From: Phytophthora sp. 'mugwort'
Lineage: Eukaryota > Oomycota > Peronosporomycetes > Peronosporales > Peronosporaceae
Length of the DNA: 64,000 nt
Assembly (NCBI GenBank): GCA_033558025.1
Contig: JAUCEF010000008.1
Span: 496,001-560,000, forward strand
Direction of reading: 5' to 3'
Part shown: positions 11,461-22,139 of the stretch, one piece after another
Position numbering within the stretch: the stretch's first letter is position 1
How the letters are laid out: each line of letters begins with the position of its first letter
Translations under genes and position numbers: made by a program
The notes under the pieces: model-generated
What the model was told of the DNA's origin: nothing
What the model saw: only the letters and a program-made list of their open reading frames with translations
Databases searched by the model: none

Positions 11461-11547
11461 GTGACTGGCCGAGCACACCAGCGGCCTATGTAGCAAGCTA
11501 CCATGTGCGAGCTGCCTTGAACGGCCAGGACGCGCATGGCAGGCAGC
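11461..11547 (+). repeat. Inverted fragment of the same LTR
   Basis: This segment is the reverse complement of 4971-5058, the other half of the LTR. Shared blocks include CAGCGGCCTATGTAGCAAG and GAGCTGCCTTGAACGGCCA. It lies 120 bp beyond the direct LTR part, so one half of the right LTR has been flipped or a second, oppositely oriented LTR was joined here. Confidence 0.75.
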
Positions 11548-11779
11548 CTGACGAACAGCTGCTCGGTATTGCTCGTGAGCCAAGTAGAAGAGCATAATCA
11601 AATTTGTTGTGGTGGCGGCACTAATGCGCTCAATGACGCAGCTGTCTGCTTCACGAGCTGCATGGCGGACAACGTGAGGCGGCCTCACGGTTTGATCTTG
11701 AAGGGGGCCGACGAAAAGTGTCCAAAAGTTGGCACCTGTTGTCAAGAATATTATGTCTGTTAGTTTCGAACATTTTTGA

Positions 11780-13070
11780 CGGAATTTTTTGGATCGCTGT
11801 TTACCGAGCTGGTAGGCTTCTCACATCATGAAGTCCCTCTTTCGCAGCATAATGCCCTCCACTAAGTTATGATCAGCCAATTTGTTTTCACAAATTGTGG
11901 CCGATGTGGCTAAGGCGGTGCAGGTCCGCAGCCCCGTTGTTCAGCGCGTAATTGAGATCGAACATCAGGACGACTTCTTGGTTCTTCCCCGGTAAGAAAA
12001 CACTTTCTGCAGTGAATATCCAAGCCTATAGGGCTGCTGACCACTATTAGCGCGACCTCGCCGTTCATGGTCAGCATGCATTCCTTTGTGCCGTCTTCGT
12101 ATGCGATCTGGAAGTCTTACTCCGACGCAATTGATTGGGAGAGGAGATTAGTACTCTGCGGCGAATAGTACCTGTTATCCAGGCGAAGCGCCACTGGCAA
12201 ACATTCAGTCATGGCCCATAGATCAATGGAGCCGATGCCTACTATCGACCTAGTGTCATTATACCCGTCACAGTCGCCTTCTCACGTTCTTCCGGGGTGA
12301 GATGTCGATAGCTTACGAAGTATCCCTCGTCTCGAACCAGGTGCTGCCATTTCAGGCTGATATGTCGGCTTTGTCTTGAGCACGCTACTCTTTTTTTGGC
12401 TGTACGTCGTCTTGTGTGCAGCAGAGCTTATCTTGCTCTTTCGCAGGCAGATTTGGTGCATTGCTGTGCACACCTGAGGAGAGGGTGACATTGGCTTGGT
12501 CAGCTGCTACTGATGTGGCTTCGGCCGCGCCCCTCCTGCTCGGTCTGTTTCTCCTCGTGACAGTCGCAGTAAAAAATGTGTCCAGGACGACGATACCAAA
12601 AGCAATGTTTGCTTTCACGATCCGCTTCGTATTGGCGCTGCTGCTCCTCAGATCTTTCCCTGAAACCCCCGGGTCTTTTAGCTCCCGCCATTTGCTGCAT
12701 TTGGCATCTTTTTACCATCTCCTTGGCTATTTGGCAGCTGCCTGCTGCCTTTGCCGCGGCCACTCCACTTTAACCGCCACCGCCTGGGCTTCTGGATTCG
12801 TGATTGTGTCGAGCTTGAGATTGTTTCTCCACCAGCTCTTCCTTGTCCAAGACGAGGACCACTTGGTCAGGAGTGCGCACTGCTTGAAGCCCTCCTGTCA
12901 GTGTGAACATCTTTGGCTCTCTTAGTAGGGAAGCTGGGACACCGACCGCACCACGAAGTTTACCATCCAGGCGTCGCTGACGTCTGTGTTGAACGCTTTC
13001 AGCTGCTCACGTACTGCATAGGATATCTCATGGAGCTCACCGAACGTGCGGTGTGATTGATTATGCTGAC
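11780..13070 (-). pseudogene. Ty1/copia-type polyprotein remnant (gag to pre-integrase)
   Basis: Read on the minus strand from 13070 leftwards, fragments follow the copia order. A Gag segment (GELHEISYAVREQLKAFN, then DAWMVNFVVRSV) comes first. A damaged zinc knuckle (RESKHCFWYRRPGHI, then C-x-C-H) lies near 12560-12610. Protease or core fragments near 12050-12200 include QIAYEDGTKEC and MLTMNGEVALIV. A GAG-pre-integrase-like end (DLHRLSHIGHNL, LVEGIMLRKRD, QLGKQRSK) lies near 11800-11950. Frameshifts and stops occur every 100-200 bp. No LTRs were found. The match is by motif order rather than by any single diagnostic residue. Confidence 0.6.
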
Positions 13071-13479
13071 TAGAACAAGGAAAATGACATGTAAAGATGA
13101 ATCCCTTTGAATCTGGATTTTCCGTTACTATACGGCAGCAATCCAGTTACCCGTTTGTCCACTCAAGAGACACGCGCCTTTTATAACTACGAAGACACTG
13201 TAAACGTCAAATATTGGTGTGTGCTTTATGAACTGAGGAGACGCTGACCCATCCCTGGACAGATTCTGATTGGATAAGAGGACGTGTGCTCTATGAGATA
13301 TCCTATGCGGTACAGCTTAGACTACGAGTATAGCAAGAACGATGAGGAGAGCACCTCGTGGGCACGATACACCAGCGGGTACGCTTAGGCAAGAGGTCGC
13401 TGCAGTTAGGTTTCAACGCGTTTCTAGAGTAGAAGAACTAAACAGCGAAATTTCAAACAAGATGCATTCCTCTCTCTCA

Positions 13480-15300
13480 CAGTAGAGTAGCTTACCTACG
13501 CAGAATTTGTATTCATTACTATCAGCTTTCGCAATCTTTTTACAGACGAAGAAAGTGAGAAATCTCATGCTGCTGATGGGCTTCTAGCTAAGGCTACATA
13601 ATTGGGCTACTTATCGCAAATTATTAATCTTATCCGTGAACGCTATAAAGATGACCTCTACGACTTAAAGCTCGTAGCCAAGATTCAAGACGATACGTCT
13701 CGCTCGATTGAGGAGCGCTATTTTCGAGCAAACGTACACACAAACGATGCGCCTGGCTGAACTATACATGACCTATACTTCTTGGTGAAGCACTTAGTAG
13801 TACTTGGAGAAATTGCCACGGGGTCAAGTCCATACTTGATGCAGCATTTTTCACTATGATGTGGCACACGTTTGGGAGGGCTATCGAAAATTGCTTTGCC
13901 CGAAAGCAGCAACTATTGTTGGCAGTTTCAGGCGAGCTGTTCCTGAGAATTGCGATAATTAATACCTCGGTTGTGCAAGGCGTTTCTATTTACAAAACCC
14001 GGAGCGTTGGCAACAGTGCATGCTGCATGCATTTGGTTTGTCCCCGTGTATTACGATAAGCCCTCCGAGTATTTATTTTCCTCTCGTACACCGTTCAGAA
14101 CACCGCGAGGGCAGACATACGCGCAGGAACAAGCCGTGATATACTGGGAGAGCCTTCCAAATGATTTCGAAAGCGAAATCAAACCAGCGGCAAAGCGAGG
14201 GCGCAAACGCCTCAATGTTGCTAGCCATAGTACCGAAGTTATTCACGGCATGTTGAAGTGGATGCTGTCGTCGCAACGGCAAGCTATGATCCCGAACATG
14301 ATGTGCCACTCTCTCCGGCGAACATCCGCAGCGTACGCGAATGCATATCCAAGTTTTTGGGGCATTCAATGGCTCTCTACTTTGTTGGCTTCGCTGCTTG
14401 AATTGCTCAAAACGACCGTCTAATACATAGGTACGAAACCACGTGAGAATCAGAGCGTAGGCAAGATACGAGCGGGTTACGAAGCGACCGACTTACCTGA
14501 ATAGACAGCGACTGTCGATGATCTCCCGCAGCGACTCTCGGTTGCGGAGTATGGGCAACTACTAACCCTTCCTGACGTGCTGTGCCAACATGTCCATGGG
14601 TCTCCCGATGTGCGCCTCTTGCTGTCGTAGATGCCGCGTTCGCGGTGTTGCTGATGCATACGAATATCGTCGCCGAAGCATCTCCTTACAGCTCACATGG
14701 TATGAATATCAGCTGCACGTGCAATTCCCGCCACGAACTCGCGTCTTGGCTTCCACGCCAGCACCACAACATCCTGCGGGTGGAGGAACACCTCGCCGTA
14801 CGCTGGAAAACAGCGAACCATGCCCAAGCTAGACATGACGTCACGGTGGTGACACATGACACACTTCTTGCATTGGCAATATAAGACATGCTCACGCTGT
14901 TTGCTCAGATCAGTGAATTTGGCTCGGCTAGAAGATGCAGTACTCAAGTCATCTGCTGTTGTACCGGGCGCGTCTCCAACTACACCAGAAGACGCGTCCG
15001 TGCGGCTGAGTTATGCTTCACTTCCAGATCTAGCGACAGCATCCACTCTTGCAGGTTGTCTGTTGAACTGGTACACACGCAGAATCAGGGAAACAGTTGA
15101 GTGTAAGCGAGAACAGAATAAGCGAGCGGATGCAAGGCTGCTGTCAACGTCATGCTTGCATTGTATCAGACGCCAAACATCATTACCGGGCGCCGTCGCG
15201 ATATGACGCCGACCGATCCTGGAAACACAATCTCTGGGACTTTGCTCGCGAGCTGACCGCACAATAAACGAGCGCTTGCATTGAATCGACTGTAAGCAGT
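13480..15300 (+). pseudogene. Crypton-like tyrosine recombinase remnant
   Basis: The plus strand carries pieces of a tyrosine recombinase protein of the type used by oomycete Crypton elements. The box with catalytic His and Arg reads MCHSLRRTSAAYANAYP near 14300-14350. It is followed by IQWLSTL, then RENQSVGKIRAGYEATDLPE near 14450-14500 (the downstream strand-exchange region), then SVAEYGQLLTLPDVLCQHVH. The C-terminal DNA-binding part follows as LLNWYTRRIRETVECKREQN at 15060-15115 and AAVNVMLALYQTPNIITGRRR near 15140-15200. Upstream fragments from 13480 (IINLIRERYKDDLYDLKLVA) probably belong to the N-terminal part. Stops and frameshifts are frequent. The Crypton assignment is by resemblance; a DIRS-type source is less likely because no RT is present. 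Confidence 0.6.
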
Positions 15301-15554
15301 CATTCGCAAATACTTAATCACTTCGCAAGCGCTGCGAGCTTTGCATCCGGCGGCATACAAATCCTGGAAGCGCAAGATCTTAGTTTGAAGTCCAGCCAAG
15401 TGTCGTCTCCGACTCGTGCAGGCTTGTTTCGCATCAGTGACAGCCAACGCCCTTGCCTGAAGCTCTGCATCATACCTATACGCATGCGCTCCGAATACAT
15501 ATATTAACACATACAAAACTTCATACATACACACACAAATTGAACCAAAATAGA

Positions 15555-15623
15555 TGCTGGAGGCCGGATTCGACCAGCGACCTGGAAGCGGTGCTGTCTG
15601 CTCTACCACTGATCTACATCAGC
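15555..15623 (-). repeat. tRNA-like sequence (pseudogene or SINE head)
   Basis: On the minus strand an A-box-like TAGATCAGTGGTAGAGC and a B-box-like GGTCGAATCCGGC are spaced as in a tRNA, with a mostly paired acceptor stem (GCTGATG against CTCCAGC). The T loop is one base short, the anticodon stem pairs poorly and there is no T33 in the anticodon loop. A decayed tRNA gene or the head of a tRNA-derived SINE fits better than a working tRNA. Confidence 0.45.
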
Positions 15624-16026
15624 GTGTATACATGTATAGAGGCATGTCAAGATTACCTCATAATGCTCCTGCCTCTCGCAGCGCCACACTGTCACGCTGC
15701 TGTCGCCGCAGTTCGCCTTGGCGCTGAATCGCCGTGCCAGTACAGATCTTGCAGTCTACAGCCCACCTTACCACTGCCCACCGTGCCGCTGCGCGCCGTG
15801 CTGTCTGCTGGGCCGAAGAACACGGAATGGGGGGAGAGCTGTGTGGAAGCAATGTCTGTTTAATTCCGTTAAGTACGAATTTCACCTTTCCGGAATGAAT
15901 AAGGATTGGCGAGAGATTTTTGGTGTTGCAGGTTTCCGGATTCCGGTCTGGATCTGTAATGACTAGATAACAAGTTTGCTACTCATAAGCCATCTGATTG
16001 GTTGTCACAGTAATAAAGACTCTTTA
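15624..16026. other. No gene seen
   Basis: The stretch holds only short unsupported frames. A 15-bp ATTGGTT/AACCAAT-type pair recurs around the left end of the neighbouring PiggyBac element. Nothing further can be claimed. Confidence 0.3.
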
Positions 16027-16030
16027 TTAA

Positions 16031-19000
16031 CCCTTTAACTACTGAACCAAATCTAAGAGGTCCGATTGGAACTCTTTCCCACTCAATCAAATGACTGCGT
16101 TTTGATTTTCCAACCAATCAGAAAAGCGTAGGGCAGTGTGTGGGTCCTTTCAGAACAATATACCCGTCAAATCGGCATTTCCACTTTGTTTATAAGACAG
16201 CTCTGCACTCGGGCCAAGCGCGACTCCCGGCAGGCAAGACACGATGGACATCCGTTGCTCATCCACGAGGACTCGTCGACCCTACCAGCGTGCCGCCCAG
16301 CAGCATCAGCAGCTCTTGCAGCGGTACTAGCAACAGCAACGACGGCTTCCCAGCCGCGGCCACCTCGGCGCGGAGAATGCAAAACACCAAGCGTATGTGC
16401 GGCTGCTGTAGTGAACTCGAGTGTGAGTGGGTACACTATGGAGAAGCCCTTAGAGATGCAGGTATACGTTTGCAGAAGACGCTGACACGAAGGAAGCGTC
16501 GCATCGCTCTATCCGGTTGTCAGTGTGTCGACTGTATCTCTGTATGAAGCACGGGAACATGCGGGGAGTCGCTCCAGCGTGTATCAGCATCGGTTTGTTG
16601 CAGATATGGCCAGAGAAGAAAAGAGTATGTATTATGCTGTTGGCAGGATAAGCTCCTCAACGCAAGTGACTGACTTATTTGATCGTTTCCGTGTGAATGC
16701 TAAAGGGTCATCCGTCGAAGCCCTGCACACGGCATCAAGCGCTTGGCGAAGTTCAGGCGAACGTGCTTTGAAGACATCTTGATAGTAAAAAGCGCTGAAA
16801 CATTCAACGTGTAATCCCCTTTCGCATTGTGTGCAACCGTACCGTGACTTCTTGGATAGCCCTCGGAGACTACATAGGTAGCATGTCAGCTTCCCGTTGC
16901 TGTGTGTAGTTGAATTCGGCGTAATAATACACAGCGACGTATGAGCTGCGACAACGTCCTCTAAACGTCACGGTGCCGCGTTTGCTCACGGCGTGCCTTT
17001 TGGCGTCTAACCTCTCTCTGATTTTGTCAAGAGGAAGAAGTTTATGGCGCCTGCCATTATCGCTGTGTACAATCGATTCATGAACGGAGTCGACCAGCTC
17101 CGCTCACCGAATCCAAATAGACGCAGGGAAAAGCGGCTAGATATGACCCTCTTTACCTGGATTTTAGAGATTGCTACAATAAATGCGTACGCTTTATTGA
17201 AGAGAACGACCCCATCGACAATTACACTGCGAGAATTCAAGAGGAGGATTGCCGACAGATGCAGGACACGATCATCCGTCCAGCGTTGGATGGGAAACAG
17301 ACCGTGGCAACATGCCACTGCCTCATCCGATTTCCACTTAGTGTTCGTGTAGTTGGTGGTGCCCGTAGATCGTTGCTATAGAAGATCACAACCTTGCGAT
17401 CTTTGTACACGATATATCCTGCTGGGTCGGCTAGCGGTAAAGTTGGTTGGAACGATGTTTGTCGTGATTTTTTGGTAGACGTTTCTGAGCTTTATCGTGA
17501 ACAGCTTCCTTTTTCTTCCAGTCAGACTCTAGATCAACAGCAGCAACGAGCTCCCATTCGCCGCGTTCAGCTTCAGCTATTCGCCTAATTGAGGCTTCTA
17601 TAGCACCCTTATTCGATTTGTCGATCAGGTTGAGGCGCACAGTTCCAGTCATGTGCACTTCGCGGTCCGTGCATGCATGGATGGCTTTTGCAAATGTGTA
17701 CCGAGTATAAAAGTTATCTGAGACCACAAGGTGATAACCACTAGGAGAACGAAGCGTTTTTTGCTTGCTGTCCTATCACGGCTAGCCACAGCGCAGTCGC
17801 TGATTGGAACTTACAACAATATCGTCGCGCCTGAGCGTGTTATAAAGCGAGGTACGCAGTGAAGGAAACAGTTATGTATACTTTTGTGCAGGTGTAGTTT
17901 GTTCATAGTTGTTGGATCGTTGTCCCACAGCTGTGGACGTAAAGTGCATCCCACCCGACGACGGCTAAAAGCGCACGCCGTACTTGTCTGGCTTGGAAGG
18001 CCTATACGTCCGAGCCCTTGAACGTGCTTTGGTAGGAACTGTCATTTCGTCGATGCTGATTACACCAGTAGGCACGACAAACTCAGCGGAACGCTTCTGG
18101 AAGTGAGCGAGAATTATTCTGCTGTGCCACAATGGATCTCTCAGTTTGTCTTATGTTGGGTCTACAGTAGCATGGAATTGTAGTGCAGAGCGAATGTTTT
18201 GAAATCTTGTTCTTGTCATAGTTTCTTTGCATGCTGGCTGACCAACAAATCAACTGTCTGACCACTAGTCGGAAATTCCACTTATTGGACAGATACTCAT
18301 TCCAAGCTCGAGACCGCAGTAAGCGTTGAACTCGCTTTCAGTTAGTTTTGACTGTCCTCTTTACGTGAGAACGTCTGAGGTCCACGTCGGTAGGCAACGC
18401 CGAAAAGTGTCCGTGGCGAAGAGAGCAAACAACCCGAATTCAGCGTGTTCACGGTACGCTTTGTTAACATTTTCTTCGGCAATTATGTGGAGACCACTTT
18501 GCATATTTAGCAACCGCGTGTATGCCCTTCCAATTGGACTAGGGGCGTAAATATTCGAGGTTTTGGAGCTAAAAATTGTGTCGCGAGCGTGAAGAAGCAT
18601 ATCGTTTTGTCCACTAAAGTAGCAATGATTGTTACTGAACGGTGGATACCTTGAAGCAATATAGAGTTGTAGGTGCTGCGGCAGGTCACCAGCACGATTG
18701 GCCAGCGGGTCGAGAGCTCCATTGAACTGCAAGTCGCACTCATCAGTGACGGGGAAGCCGCGAGCTTCGTCACGTTGCAGGTCGTTCGCGCCAGCTGCGG
18801 ACAGGTCGCCAGCGTCGTCAAAAGGGGAGTCATCCTGCAGCAGTCGTTCCCAGCCGTTTAGGAGCGACTCCACGGCGATGCTTTCGATGCTGTATTCTTG
18901 CTGTTGCTCGAGCTCTTATCACTCATTGTCCACGGTTCTTTCCATCGTTGCTGAGCTTGACGTCGGGAAAACCTGTTTGCCGCTTATATCGCTGTTATGA

Positions 19001-19166
19001 ATCGATCGCACTCCAAAAATAGCTGCCCTGTCTAGAGGTCTATAGACCTCTAATTCGACGCAACGTGTCCCGTCGCACACTCACATCTATTTTTAGCCAA
19101 TTAAACTTGCTCGTTTGGGTCGCTTAGAGGTCCATACGGACCTGTGTGCAGTTAGGTAGTTAAAAG
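16031..19166 (-). mobile_element. PiggyBac DNA transposon with TTAA target duplication
   Basis: The element is bounded by TTAA at 16027-16030 and 19167-19170. Its ends match as short terminal inverted repeats: left CCCTTTAACTACTGAAC, right (reverse complement) CTTTTAACTACCTAAC. Subterminal copies of AGAGGTCC occur at both ends. TTAA duplication is diagnostic of PiggyBac insertion. The interior carries a PiggyBac transposase gene on the minus strand, which is broken and partly inverted. The stretch 16031-16780 holds no recognised coding sequence. Confidence 0.85.
16780..18900 (-). pseudogene. PiggyBac transposase with internal inversion
   Basis: The minus strand encodes an acidic N-terminal region (from about 18873), then FGLFALFATDTFRRCLPTW, then the DDE core segment SIDEMTVPTKARSRARTYRP near 18030. 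The second catalytic block VVSDNFYTRYTFAKAIHACT starts near 17727, followed by KDRKVVIFYSNDL near 17390 and CHGLFPIQRWTDDRVLHLSA near 17310. The next segment, APAIIAVYNRFMNGVDQLRS followed by RREKRLDMTLFTWILEI, lies on the opposite strand at 17041-17250. The cysteine-rich tail (KKSRYGCTQCERGLHVECFS) is again on the minus strand near 16800-16860. Stops also interrupt the N-terminal half. PiggyBac transposases cut and paste at TTAA; this copy cannot. Confidence 0.8.
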
Positions 19167-19170
19167 TTAA

Positions 19171-19654
19171 AGAGGGACGGACGCCATTCGATTGAAAATC
19201 TGCAAAAATGACCGAGATATCTTTTAAATAGCAAGTCTTATATATGATGTGTTGACGATCCGCGCATTTCAGAGGAATCCCATTATTAAACTGATTAACA
19301 GACGAAACAGTGAAACGCCGATCTCTTTTGCCGTGGCAGACAGTTTTAGTACCGAATGTTATTATGTTCTAAGTAAAATTTTATATAACCTTATTTTATG
19401 TACAATTGCGGTTCGACTTCAATCCAAGAGCTCTCTGCCTGAATGAGAACGCGTAACTGCTAGGCAACTCCTGGGTTTAATGTCGGCTACAACGGCTACA
19501 GTGGACCCATGGCGTTTGTCACCACGAAAGGGACGATACATATGGGCATTACCATGCGGCGATTTTGCACACAACCCCCACGCTGGCCTCCGCAGTATTG
19601 ACGCCCACCGTCTCGAAAACAGAAGCAAGCCGCTGCACACAGGAAACATATTAA
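19171..19654. other. No gene seen
   Basis: Only short frames without recognisable motifs occur between the PiggyBac element and the next small ORF. Confidence 0.3.
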
Positions 19655-19981
19655 TCAGGTGTAATGTGAATGGTTTGCGCTTATATGTACATGAACAGAT
19701 TGTATTATCGGTAAATAAGGATAGCATGACTTGTATATATGGTCGTCCATGCCGTGGCCCAGCCCCAGCATCTTCTCCCGAGACTGCGTGATTTTCTCCA
19801 CGACCGTTGCCAACTCCTGCTTATCCTCCAATGGGGTCTTCACAGCGGGAGGGTCGGCCGTCTTAATAATAGCGTCCGTCTCGCTCATATCAAACTCTAA
19901 GTCTAATTTCAAATTTAAAGCTGCCACAGGAGGGTGATACTGGTAATGGCACTGAGGACCAAGGTCATTTTTACTAGTCAT
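19655..19981 (-). CDS. Hypothetical protein, acidic and helix-rich
   Basis: The frame opens with a plausible ATG at 19981 (MTSKNDLGPQCHYQYHPPVA) and includes TPLEDKQELATVVEKITQSR, a stretch likely to form an amphipathic helix. No family is recognised. Composition after about residue 85 becomes Tyr/His-rich and may be read-through into non-coding DNA. It lies just downstream of the S33 pseudogene on the same strand. It may be an exon of a larger gene or a transposon fragment. Confidence 0.3.
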   Translation of the reverse strand: MTSKNDLGPQCHYQYHPPVAALNLKLDLEFDMSETDAIIKTADPPAVKTPLEDKQELATVVEKITQSREKMLGLGHGMDDHIYKSCYPYLPIIQSVHVHISANHSHYT

Positions 19982-20058
19982 CTGCGCTATACTTGGTAGT
20001 CCTGATCTGCTGAGTTGATCAATCGACGTGAGCCTGTATTTCTGACTTTTGCCTAGAA

Positions 20059-22038
20059 TTACGGGGTCAGGTTAAACGCTAACATTTTGTTCACACACGA
20101 TTTGTCCAAGCGCTTGAGGTCCCCGTCAGTGCGCACATAGGACACGAGCACCTTCATCCCGCAGTTCTCACTCCCCTGGTCACCTGCAACCATCTGTGTC
20201 GTCCCCACTGTGAAATGTGAAGCATACTCGAAAGTGATCAGCTCCTTGTTCTCAACCATCAAGTGCATCCAGCAAGTATTCGGCGTATTTGTTTGGGGGT
20301 CTGAGGGTCCAGCTTGCCATTAAGCAGTAGGACACTCACTTGACTTGGAATCGCAGCAGTTTTGTTCCACTATTGATCATGCTGGTATACGATTCCATTG
20401 GCTTCATATGTTCCAACGTTAAACTCGTCACATGACGGCGATTTCTCTTTCGAAAAGGCACAGTATTGTGGTCCCAATGGGAAAACTTCACTGCCCATTT
20501 TAGCGTCCTTGAATCGCGCTTCTAACTCGGCCAGGGGTGGCAATGACGACTTCATCATCTCAGAATACACGATGAGGCTGTAGAGCAGTGTCGATGTGAA
20601 CGCGCTGTCTTGAGATTTATCTTTAGCATTTTCTTTGACAGTCGTGAAGAATTGTGTCAGAACATCCACGTCGTCAGGAGCGCATCGTTCGAGACGATAT
20701 ATAACTGCTGGGATCAGTGTCTGCACGTACGAATCCACCAAAGCGTTACTCAGAGCCCATCGTAGAACAAAGACGGAGAGTTCATGGCGCCTTCTCCTAT
20801 GCTGTCAACCAACGCAGCACAGGTCGAGTTTGGCTCATTGTCAAATTGTTCAATAACACCCCTTGAAGGATGTTATTGAGGCTCCTCGACTGGAAACGGG
20901 ACGTGCAGTTGCTATCGTGCTCACAAAGTGCCAGGAAAGCATCTCCCACCTCGCCAAAGTTGATGTCCCAGTCCAACACGTAGAAAAACTGGTCAGCAGG
21001 TGCGCCAGAGGTTGTAATGATGCTGTCTAACACATATCCCGTCACCACGGGAGGAGCGAAATGTATGAACCTTTCCACTAAAATTGTGCGATACCATATA
21101 CAATGATATTGGCGCCATTTGTGGACTTGGAGATGAAAGTTGCGAGGTCGGTAGCTGCCGTCGTCACGGAGAAGACGCCATGTCACCGAATTTGATTTGC
21201 TGGGCTTCAGCACATGCAGGGACTTCCGACGGTTCAATTTGATTTACCCAAAGGGAACCTGTGGTGGTGACCTGCGCCGCGACACAATCAAGCAATGTGC
21301 TGCTCCCAGTGCCGCGGTGGTCCATCGCGTACACATTCACAGCCCCTTCCAGCTACGAGTGCAGAGTCGCCATCGTAATTTCCACTACGGCGCGTCAGCA
21401 ACCAAGAACGATTTCAAAAAAGATAAAAGAATGCGTTAGAAAATGACTGCAACAAAGACCCGATATATTTAATGATTTTGGAAAAGTAATTTCAAACAAA
21501 TAATTTAAATATTTGAAATATAAATAAATATTTCAAAATATATATAACTTCTTTTTATGATCCTTCTGGTGGAGGAGAAAAATAACATTTGATTTTTTTA
21601 CAAAAAGATGTAAACTTGACCTAAAATTTCAGGATATCTACGGTTATTTTTGATTTAGAAGCTGTTTTTTTTTTTCCTTGGTAAATTATCGAGTTATCGG
21701 CGATAATATTTACTGTTAGTGGACGAGGCACCAGGACCACCTTGCAACATCCACACGTTGGAGGCAGTGTCAGGGTTCCCTGTCGAGGCTGGTAAACGCT
21801 TGACGAAGATGTCTACTTTGGGGTTCGCGCCCTCCAGTGGTTTACAAATTTCCAGTGTAGCGCACGGGCGCGCTGTACACAGCACACTGGGCGTCTTGAC
21901 CAGTAGAGCTGCCTTGACCCGAGAAGGTATACTCTGAGCATGGGTACCAGCCATTCAGATCGTTTTCCGACGTCGCATTGGACGCGACGAAGCATGAGTG
22001 GCTACTATTGCCAGTACAATGGCATAGCGAAGCTGCAT
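20059..22038 (-). pseudogene. Secreted S33-type serine peptidase, interrupted
   Basis: From the ATG at 22038 a signal peptide (MQLRYAIVLAIVATHASS) leads into NATSENDLNGWYPCSEYTFS, VDIFVKRLPASTGNPDTASN and the oxyanion-type motif MLQGGPGASS. After an AT-rich insert it resumes as LEGAVNVYAMDHRGTGSSTL, then TILVERFIHFAPPVVTGYVL, then VGDAFLALCEHD, and ends with SENCGMKVLVSYVRTDGDLK. This order matches tripeptidyl aminopeptidase-like S33 hydrolases found in several oomycete copies. At least three frameshifts occur, and the G-x-S-x-G nucleophile box expected between VYG and TILVER is deleted. The gene cannot encode an active enzyme. Confidence 0.75.
21412..21713. repeat. AT-rich insertion inside the S33 pseudogene
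   Basis: About 300 bp of AT-rich DNA splits the peptidase between GGPGASS and the downstream ELEGAVN block. Its right end (about 21680-21716) is an imperfect palindrome built on GTAAAT-TATCG and CGATA-ATATTTAC. A short non-autonomous transposon is the simplest reading, but no clear target duplication was found, and an enlarged relic intron is possible. Confidence 0.45.
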
Positions 22039-22139
22039 ACCACTTGTGAGACTCGAGGAATAAGTAGTTGCTAGTTGGTAGCAAAAGAGGAAATGCAACA
22101 ACATGTAGCGTTCGAGTTCACGTGTACACACCTCATTCA

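Noticed and set aside
15555..15623. A functional tRNA gene
   Set aside because: T loop one base short and anticodon arm unpaired.
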